Below are positions 1 through 3,791 of a stretch of DNA of 5,053 nt, in pieces (the stretch's first letter is position 1; each line of letters opens with the position of its first letter). The notes beneath the pieces are model-generated. The model was not told the origin of the DNA. It was given only the letters and a program-made list of their open reading frames with translations, and ran no database searches. The translations under genes were made by a program, and so were the position numbers. The stretch comes from Clostridiales bacterium (GTDB lineage: Bacteria > Bacillota_A > Clostridia > Lachnospirales > Bianqueaceae): assembly GCA_019423265.1 (NCBI GenBank), contig JAHZBS010000178.1, forward strand, positions 1 through 5,053. Direction: 5' to 3'.

Positions 1-307
1 ACAACTCCCCGTTGTACACAAACGGATATCTGTGCTCTTCAAACGCCGGGCAATAGTCGTTGTCGCTATGCCATTGATGATCGCAATCCGGTTCGCTGCA
101 CAGAACCGCCGATTCCTTCGACGAAAAGTCCACAAACTGTAAAGGCTCCGGATACGTTGTGACGATCCCGCCGTCGGTCACGGACATCCAACTGCCGATT
201 TCCCGGTACCCCGATTCCGCCGGCTGCGCTTTCCCACAGCCGGAAAGGGCCGCTGTCATCAGAACCGCCAGCCATAGCTTTACAAGCCGGTCTCGATGTT
301 GTCTCAT
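1..307 (-). CDS. Lipoprotein with Cys/His motif, C-terminus beyond window
   Basis: The frame is open from ATG at 307-305 to the window edge, giving 102 visible residues. The start is supported by a GGGGGA Shine-Dalgarno site 6-7 bases upstream. Residues 1-23 form a lipoprotein signal peptide: basic N-terminus, hydrophobic stretch LWLAVLMTAAL, then lipobox LSGC with Cys24 as the lipidation site. The protein is therefore predicted to be anchored on the outer face of the membrane. Residues 69-89 carry a pattern of the form C-x4-C-x-H-x8-C-x-A (Cys70, Cys75, His77, Cys86). From memory, similar C-x-x-P-x-C-x-H...C-x-A patterns occur near the N-terminus of uncharacterised Clostridia lipoproteins of about 400 residues, possibly beta-propeller-like, but I cannot confirm the family here. 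The motif could be a disulfide or metal site. The gene follows the solute-binding protein gene by 33 bp on the same strand, so co-transcription is likely. Function unknown. Confidence 0.8.
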   Translation of the reverse strand, partial: MRQHRDRLVKLWLAVLMTAALSGCGKAQPAESGYREIGSWMSVTDGGIVTTYPEPLQFVDFSSKESAVLCSEPDCDHQWHSDNDYCPAFEEHRYPFVYNGEL

Positions 308-340
308 ACTCTTCCCCCTTTAGCCCCTTTGCGCAAAGCC

Positions 341-1852
341 TCATTCTTCCGCTCTGAACTCACCGAGCTGCCGGTTCGCCTCGTCCACCACCTCCTGCGC
401 TCCCGCTTCCAACAATCGCTGGCGCCACTCGCTCAGACAGGTATCGAAATCCTGCTCCGTTCTGAACAGTTCCCGGAGACATGACATAAACGCCGCGTCT
501 GCACTCCATATCTGCTCCTCCACCGGCGCAGAATCAAAGCGGAAGCCTGTAAATCTGGACTTCTTCAGCTTGTTGTGGAACTCAAAGTATTTGTCTTTCA
601 TATCCACATAATCATAGTAGCTCGGCGCGGAAATGTAATAATTTCCATACATCAGGAGATTGTCAGCCAGCATATCTGGGTTTCTCCTCCCGTCGCTGTC
701 CAATTCGCGCTCGTACCCCGCCCCGAGAATCATCAGGTTCGTCAGATAGGAATCTGTGAACAGCCTTGTCAAGAAGTCCAGCGCATACTCCTGGTTAGTT
801 GACTTGACCGATACCGCCGTTGCTAAATTGAGTTCCCCGCTGTAGCCTGCATACCCCTCCACCGCAATATCCACGGCCCTTCCCTCTACATCGTCGTCGC
901 TCTCATATCGCCCACCGTCTGCCAGTTCGGTTGGCATGTCTGTGGCAAATCTTACACTAAGAAACAGATTTTCTATATTATTGCCTGTTGCGACTGCCAC
1001 ATAGCCTTTTCTATAGAAGTCATATAGCGTTTTCAGCCATTTCACATATTCCGGATTCTCAAGCAAAAGATGCGCTTGCCCCGTCTCCTCGTTCAAGGTG
1101 ACGCTGGAGGATATAGGTTTTTCCCCGACAAATCGATCAATATCGGATGGAGTAGTATGGATGGGGGTAAATCCTTTCGTTCCCTTTTCCCCTTCGTACA
1201 CCCTTCGGATCACATCCTCCAGCTCGTACAGCGGCTTGCTCAGATCTTCCTCCGTAATCTTGTATTTCTCCATAAGTCCCCGATTTGCCGTGTAGCTCGG
1301 CGGCGTATTCTTCACATAGGGATAGCCTGATACTCCGTACACCGACTTCCCCACGGTGATCGCATACCAGTTGTCGGCGGGCAAGGCTTCATACAAGCTC
1401 TTCCCTTCCTCTGAGGCCAGGTACTCGTCGAGACAGAGCAGCAGGTCTTCCTCCGCCAGCGCTATATAGTCACCTCCTGGCCATCCCGTAAACAGAAGGT
1501 CAGCGCTCTCCACATTCTTCCTCACCGCTGCGCCGTATATGGACGTATTCTGGTCTGACCACGGCAGCCCTTGGAATACAATGTAATACGGCGCACCTTG
1601 CTCGTCAAGCGCCTCGTTGATTCGACGGATCGTGAGCCAACCCGGCTTATTGTCGTTGGGGACAAGATACACCAGCTTGGTCTTGTTTGAATAATCGGGG
1701 CTGGGCTGGCTGCTCTCCTCCCCTGTTGCATTCTTTGAATCCGAGCCTGGCGATCCGCTCTCGCCAGATCCGCAGGATACGCAGACAAGCAGACTCACAA
1801 GAAATATGATAAAAAAAGCCGTCCATCTTCTCTTTATTGTCACTCGATGCAT
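341..1852 (-). CDS. Extracellular solute-binding lipoprotein (ABC transporter, DUF3502-type)
   Basis: The 503-residue protein starts at ATG 1852-1850, preceded by GGGAGGG with 8 bases of spacing, and ends with TGA at 343-341. Residues 4-26 form a basic then strongly hydrophobic signal sequence followed by Cys27 (VCVSC), taken as the lipidation site; the Cys at -3 is atypical for a lipobox. A Ser/Gly/Pro-rich linker (about 28-55) precedes the binding fold, which begins at KLVYLVPNDNKPG. The usual features of cluster-1 sugar/oligosaccharide binding proteins follow: a GKSVYGVSGYP-like segment near residue 170 and a YALDFLTRLFTD helix. The C-terminus (about 434-503) has the pattern GFxFDxxPVxxxI...AG...V..E..RQL typical of the DUF3502 C-terminal region. 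Length fits the family (about 500). The ligand cannot be read from sequence; oligosaccharides are the usual guess. No permease or ATPase gene is in the window. The gene heads a likely two-gene unit with the downstream lipoprotein. Confidence 0.88.
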   Translation of the reverse strand: MHRVTIKRRWTAFFIIFLVSLLVCVSCGSGESGSPGSDSKNATGEESSQPSPDYSNKTKLVYLVPNDNKPGWLTIRRINEALDEQGAPYYIVFQGLPWSDQNTSIYGAAVRKNVESADLLFTGWPGGDYIALAEEDLLLCLDEYLASEEGKSLYEALPADNWYAITVGKSVYGVSGYPYVKNTPPSYTANRGLMEKYKITEEDLSKPLYELEDVIRRVYEGEKGTKGFTPIHTTPSDIDRFVGEKPISSSVTLNEETGQAHLLLENPEYVKWLKTLYDFYRKGYVAVATGNNIENLFLSVRFATDMPTELADGGRYESDDDVEGRAVDIAVEGYAGYSGELNLATAVSVKSTNQEYALDFLTRLFTDSYLTNLMILGAGYERELDSDGRRNPDMLADNLLMYGNYYISAPSYYDYVDMKDKYFEFHNKLKKSRFTGFRFDSAPVEEQIWSADAAFMSCLRELFRTEQDFDTCLSEWRQRLLEAGAQEVVDEANRQLGEFRAEE

Positions 1853-1908
1853 GAATCGTCCCTCCCAAATAGTATAAAGATCGCAAAGACGCCGCGCCTA
1901 TGCTTTCT

Positions 1909-1930
1909 ATTGTACCTGTAATTTTTACAG
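1909..1930 (-). promoter_or_regulatory. Perfect palindrome beside a -10-like hexamer upstream of the binding-protein gene
   Basis: CTGTAATTTTTACAG at 1916-1930 is a perfect inverted repeat with 6-bp arms and a 3-bp centre. Read on the minus strand, it is followed after one base by TACAAT (1914-1909), a good -10 candidate about 55 bp ahead of the start codon at 1852. No convincing -35 lies 16-18 bp further upstream. The palindrome would fill the promoter spacer, a common position for a repressor operator. It lacks a T-tract, so it is not a terminator for the upstream small gene. Which regulator would bind is unknown. Confidence 0.35.
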
Positions 1931-1946
1931 TGGGTCCTGCCTTATG

Positions 1947-2324
1947 CTATTTCTCCACAGACTCATAGAATCCAAGACCGTCGACGGAAACCGTCGCGGT
2001 GGTATAATAGGCATAGCACCCGCTCGGGACATCAAAATGTTTATCAATGAGCCCTATCCCAGAACCAGTCTGATAGTCTGTCAGTATTACGCTTGGCTTT
2101 TCCTTATTATAGTACTTCGTCGTAAAGGAACGCAATTGCATCACACTGCTTGAGGTATTCGTGCAGAGAACTCGAGTCTTTTCTTCTGGCGACCTCGAGA
2201 TGGTAACTTTAACCGTGCCAGCACTATATGTTTTCGTAACCGAACTCGGCAGAGCGGCGACGGTAGAAGAACAAATGGCCGTCATGAGCACTACTAGCGA
2301 AACTACTTTTACGATCTTTTTCAT
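1947..2324 (-). CDS. Small secreted protein of unknown function
   Basis: I choose ATG 2324-2322 (125 residues, MKKIVKVV...), because GGAGGATAGT sits 5 bases upstream. An in-frame ATG four codons earlier overlaps that Shine-Dalgarno site and is unlikely to be used. The stop is TAG at 1949-1947. Residues 1-24 are a classical signal peptide (two lysines, hydrophobic core, V-A-A cleavage site after residue 24); Cys18 lacks a proper lipobox, so the protein is probably released rather than lipidated. The mature part of about 100 residues is rich in Thr, Ser, Val and Tyr in beta-strand-like alternation (for example TVKVTIS and YYTTATVSVDG), with two cysteines (54 and 103) that could form a disulfide. 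I recognise no family. The gene stands alone: 94 bp separate its stop from the next gene, and a structured leader precedes it. Base composition is less GC-rich than its neighbours. A surface or secreted small beta-sandwich protein is the most I would infer. Confidence 0.72.
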   Translation of the reverse strand: MKKIVKVVSLVVLMTAICSSTVAALPSSVTKTYSAGTVKVTISRSPEEKTRVLCTNTSSSVMQLRSFTTKYYNKEKPSVILTDYQTGSGIGLIDKHFDVPSGCYAYYTTATVSVDGLGFYESVEK

Positions 2325-2464
2325 ACTATCCTCCATTCCGGAGCGTTAGCGACGGGGCGAAGAGAAATTTGCGAAGGCGATTTCTCTTCTGCCATAAGAG
2401 CTATTTGTGGCGCTCCGGCACAAATAGCCGTGTGAAAAATAAGCTTTTCGAGCTTATTTTTCAC
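2321..2464 (-). CDS. Possible 47-codon leader ORF overlapping the secreted-protein start
   Basis: On the minus strand GTG at 2464-2462 follows AGGGGGAATAGT, a good Shine-Dalgarno site, and opens a 47-residue frame (MKNKLEKLIFHTAICAG...) that stays open through three hairpins. It ends with TGA at 2323-2321, overlapping the next gene's ATG as ATGA, the classic layout for translational coupling. Against it being a real protein: nearly all of it is made of perfect inverted repeats, the peptide has no recognisable feature, and the GTG itself lies inside the first stem. It may be a translated leader, the remains of an earlier gene start, or chance. Confidence 0.25.
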   Translation of the reverse strand: MKNKLEKLIFHTAICAGAPQIALMAEEKSPSQISLRPVANAPEWRIV

Positions 2465-2466
2465 AC
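2338..2466 (-). promoter_or_regulatory. Three-hairpin structured leader with loop-to-SD-flank pairing
   Basis: Three perfect inverted repeats lie in tandem. Their arms are 2430-2445/2451-2466 (16 bp, 5-base loop), 2400-2409/2419-2428 (10 bp, 9-base loop) and 2359-2368/2380-2389 (10 bp, 11-base loop). The loop of the middle hairpin (2411-2418) is exactly complementary over 8 bases to 2338-2345, which lies just 5' of the GGAGG site of the secreted-protein gene. An RNA read on the minus strand could thus form a pseudoknot. None of the hairpins is followed directly by a T-tract on either strand, so they are not simple terminators. A cis-acting leader RNA or a short palindromic mobile repeat are the two readings. 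Confidence 0.5.
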
Positions 2467-2713
2467 TATTCCCCCTATGTTTTTTTGTGCGGCTCCTTTG
2501 CTATATCGCATCATCCCGCTTAGTTGAGCAGAATGTGACGACCAAACTCCACTTGTAAAGATCTGTGTACTCATTTCTGTCTAAAAATACTCTTTTGATA
2601 TGTCGCTGCCTTATTTTAATCTACGCCAAAATACCCTAATTTTTTAACATCAAATTCTTGTTTATAATTTATATATTGTATATTTTACTGTATTATTCTT
2701 TAAAAATAAACCT

Positions 2714-2755
2714 AAAATCCTGCCATTTCACGACAAAATCCTGCCATTTTATGAG
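2714..2755. repeat. Two tandem 21-bp direct repeats
   Basis: The units 2714-2734 and 2735-2755 match at 18 of 21 positions, with the first 15 bases (AAAATCCTGCCATTT) identical. The 21-bp period is two helical turns, which would place both copies on the same face of the DNA as expected for a dimeric or cooperative binding protein. No third unit is visible. It lies about 390 bp upstream of the secreted-protein start. It could be a regulator site, a local duplication, or a remnant of a transposon end. Confidence 0.6.
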
Positions 2756-2892
2756 TATCTATTGGTAATATTCAATATTATATTTTATTTTTTGATATTA
2801 ATCTAGTATAATCTACAAAATCAGAGTTTCCAGTAATACACATACCTTAAGATATGACATCAAAATATTATTACAAAATGTACGCCGCAATT

Positions 2893-2921
2893 TTGACAAT
2901 TCTGTAAATATTAAATTTAAT
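2893..2921 (+). promoter_or_regulatory. Candidate sigma-A promoter, plus strand
   Basis: TTGACA (2893-2898), 17 bases, then TTTAAT (2916-2921): a consensus -35 and a 5/6 -10. The -10 lies inside the perfect palindrome 2909-2922. No coding frame follows on the plus strand before the terminator hairpin at 3060-3099, so any product would be a non-coding RNA of about 170-180 bases. Promoter look-alikes are frequent in AT-rich DNA. Confidence 0.3.
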
Positions 2922-3044
2922 ACCTCATCTATCCAAATTATTATAAAAACAAAACCATTGCGAACTATTCTGCCCCCCTCTTCCATAGTCTGCCCTCGCC
3001 AAGCTAGTCGCGCTTATAAAAGGCTTCGATTGCGGGGTATCCCC

Positions 3045-3099
3045 AGTAAAAGAAAAAACCTCGGCGCGGCAGCAGTAAAAACTGCAATACAGCGCCAAG
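3045..3099 (-). terminator. Rho-independent terminator of the ECF S-component gene
   Basis: On the minus strand CTTGGCGC (3099-3092) pairs with GCGCCGAG (3067-3060) as an 8-bp stem with one G-T pair. It encloses a second stem, GCAGT/ACTGC, around a TTTT loop. A T-rich tail (TTTTTTCTTTT, starting at 3058) follows immediately. The hairpin begins 38 bp after the stop codon at 3138. On the plus strand the same hairpin is followed by ATTTTCTT, so weak bidirectional activity is possible. Confidence 0.88.
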
Positions 3100-3137
3100 A
3101 TTTTCTTATGTGGTAAATATCAATTGTAAATTCCCCT

Positions 3138-3662
3138 TCACCCATTGGCTGTCCAGGGCAGAAACCGGCTTTTGATATGCACCTTATCCAGGGCTACCGC
3201 CAGGACCAAGTAGATGACAGCACTGCCACCCGCCTGAATCAGGCTTCCCGTAATCGACGCCAAAAACGCCGCCCAGCTTCCAAACAGGATGCTCTCTGCA
3301 AGGTAATATCCCAGCGTTGTGATGACGCCGGACACGACTACGGCGATGACATTGCGCTTGTTCACAAGTCGGTCACCCTTGGAAGTAAAGGGCAGCGCGA
3401 TGGCAGCTTTGATGATCACCGTTGCCAACGTCCAGGCCGGCGCTGTGAGGAGATCGGCCAAGCCCCCTCCGATGGCCGCCGCCGCTACGGCGTAAGGCGC
3501 TGGCAGTATGCTGGCAGCCAAGTAGATCAAGGCGTCGCCAAAGTGGACATATCCCCCATTCACGCCCACGGGAATATGGCCGATATACGCGGTCATAATG
3601 GTAATCAGAGCGGCAAACAAGGCCGCCACCACCACATACCGAAGTGTATTGTTTCGTTTCAT
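3138..3662 (-). CDS. ECF-type transporter S component (substrate-binding membrane subunit)
   Basis: The 174-residue integral membrane protein starts at ATG 3662-3660 after GGGGGAG with 5 bases of spacing and ends with TGA at 3140-3138. The length and about six hydrophobic segments (roughly 8-27, 41-56, 57-75, 77-92, 104-124, 135-158) are typical of S components of energy-coupling factor vitamin transporters. Segment 1 contains small-residue A-x-x-x-A spacing (Ala13/Ala17), which in this class contacts the EcfT subunit. The segment HIPVGVNGGYVHFGDALIY (29-47) and the GGGLADLL...A.W.....IIKA stretch (66-86) resemble the PF07155/TIGR04002-like group. The shared EcfA/A'/T module is not in the window, which fits the group II ECF arrangement with separately encoded energising subunits. 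The divergent MocR-type regulator suggests vitamin B6-related or amine-type cargo by analogy with predicted PdxU-type S components; the substrate is an inference. The gene ends in its own terminator, so it is probably monocistronic. Confidence 0.85.
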   Translation of the reverse strand: MKRNNTLRYVVVAALFAALITIMTAYIGHIPVGVNGGYVHFGDALIYLAASILPAPYAVAAAAIGGGLADLLTAPAWTLATVIIKAAIALPFTSKGDRLVNKRNVIAVVVSGVITTLGYYLAESILFGSWAAFLASITGSLIQAGGSAVIYLVLAVALDKVHIKSRFLPWTANG

Positions 3663-3691
3663 CTCGACTCCCCCTATTGAGAAAAAATCAC

Positions 3692-3720
3692 TTGCATTTT
3701 GCTTTCCGTACCTCTATAAT
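3692..3720 (+). promoter_or_regulatory. Promoter of the MocR-type regulator gene
   Basis: TTGCAT (3692-3697) and TATAAT (3715-3720) are separated by exactly 17 bases. Transcription would start near 3727, leaving a 5' leader of about 65 bases before ATG 3792. The -10 is the left part of the palindrome TATAATTATA (3715-3724). Confidence 0.65.
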
Positions 3721-3745
3721 TATAGGCAAATCTGGTCCTAGTAAA
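3719..3745 (-). promoter_or_regulatory. Possible promoter of the ECF S-component gene, sharing the -10 region
   Basis: Read on the minus strand, TATAAT occupies 3724-3719, overlapping the plus-strand -10. The best upstream hexamer, TTTACT (3745-3740), matches 4/6 of the -35 consensus but with only 15 bp spacing. Such a weak -35 is what one expects of an activator-dependent promoter. The 5' leader would be about 50 bases. Confidence 0.4.
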
Positions 3746-3753
3746 ATATCCAG
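3732..3753. promoter_or_regulatory. Candidate operator between the divergent genes
   Basis: CTGGTCCTA (3732-3740, plus) faces CTGGATATT (3753-3745, minus), giving an imperfect inverted arrangement CTGG...CCAG over 22 bp. The TGGTCCTA half resembles, from memory, the TGG-W-CTA-type sites reported for PdxR-group MocR regulators. It lies just upstream of the minus-strand promoter and just downstream of the plus-strand start. That position would suit activation of the transporter gene and autorepression of the regulator. Confidence 0.3.
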
Positions 3754-3777
3754 TTTTGACATAATTTATCAGGTCAG

Positions 3778-3787
3778 AAGGAGGTGA
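3778..3787 (+). promoter_or_regulatory. Near-perfect Shine-Dalgarno site of the regulator gene
   Basis: AAGGAGGTGA matches the complement of the 16S rRNA 3' end over all ten bases. With GGAGG ending 7 bases before ATG 3792, it fixes this start and predicts strong initiation, unusual for a transcription factor. Confidence 0.8.
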
Positions 3788-3791
3788 TTGT

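Larger units (their letters stand above)
2467..3044. other. AT-rich intergenic region without a convincing gene
   Basis: From about 2560 to 2960 the sequence is roughly three-quarters A+T by eye, in sharp contrast to the GC-rich genes on both sides. Contents seen: a tandem 21-bp repeat (2714-2755), a 7+1+7 palindrome (2766-2780, TAATATT-C-AATATTA), a 14-bp perfect palindrome (2909-2922), a TATAAT at 2807-2812 (+) without a spaced -35, and one good plus-strand promoter-like pair (2893-2921). The longest frame noticed is 57 codons (2813-2986, minus) with only a weak GAGGG upstream, which I do not call as a gene. Position 2961-3044 returns to normal GC. Confidence 0.6.

Noticed and set aside
66..344. 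A 92-codon minus-strand frame at the left end
   Set aside because: It is the shifted frame of the real lipoprotein gene (1-307), which has the RBS, signal peptide and lipobox.
2430..2486. The 16-bp hairpin plus T7 run (2480-2486) as a plus-strand terminator
   Set aside because: The T run begins 13 bases after the stem and no plus-strand gene precedes it.
2735..2755. The repeat pair considered as a CRISPR array start or as LytTR-type sites
   Set aside because: There are only two units and no spacers, which excludes CRISPR. The core does not match the LytTR half-site pattern even though the 21-bp period would fit.
2813..2986. A 57-codon minus-strand frame (MEEGGRIVRN...) in the AT-rich region
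   Set aside because: The upstream GAGGG is weak. Most of the frame lies in AT-rich DNA with palindromes, and the peptide resembles a translation of random AT-rich sequence. Not supported as a gene.
2984..3058. GC-richer segment 2960-3058 considered as a tRNA or structured RNA gene
   Set aside because: No cloverleaf, T-loop consensus or CCA end can be drawn. Only a short GGGG/CCCC hairpin is visible.
3177..3680. Long plus-strand frame of 167 codons opposite the ECF S-component gene
   Set aside because: It is antisense to a clear membrane-protein gene with its own RBS and terminator. The product is charge-rich, resembles no protein family, and the frame has no RBS.
3756..3761. TTGACA on the plus strand ahead of the regulator gene
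   Set aside because: A -10 at the proper distance would fall in the Shine-Dalgarno site, where no -10-like sequence exists. The TTGCAT/TATAAT pair further upstream is better.
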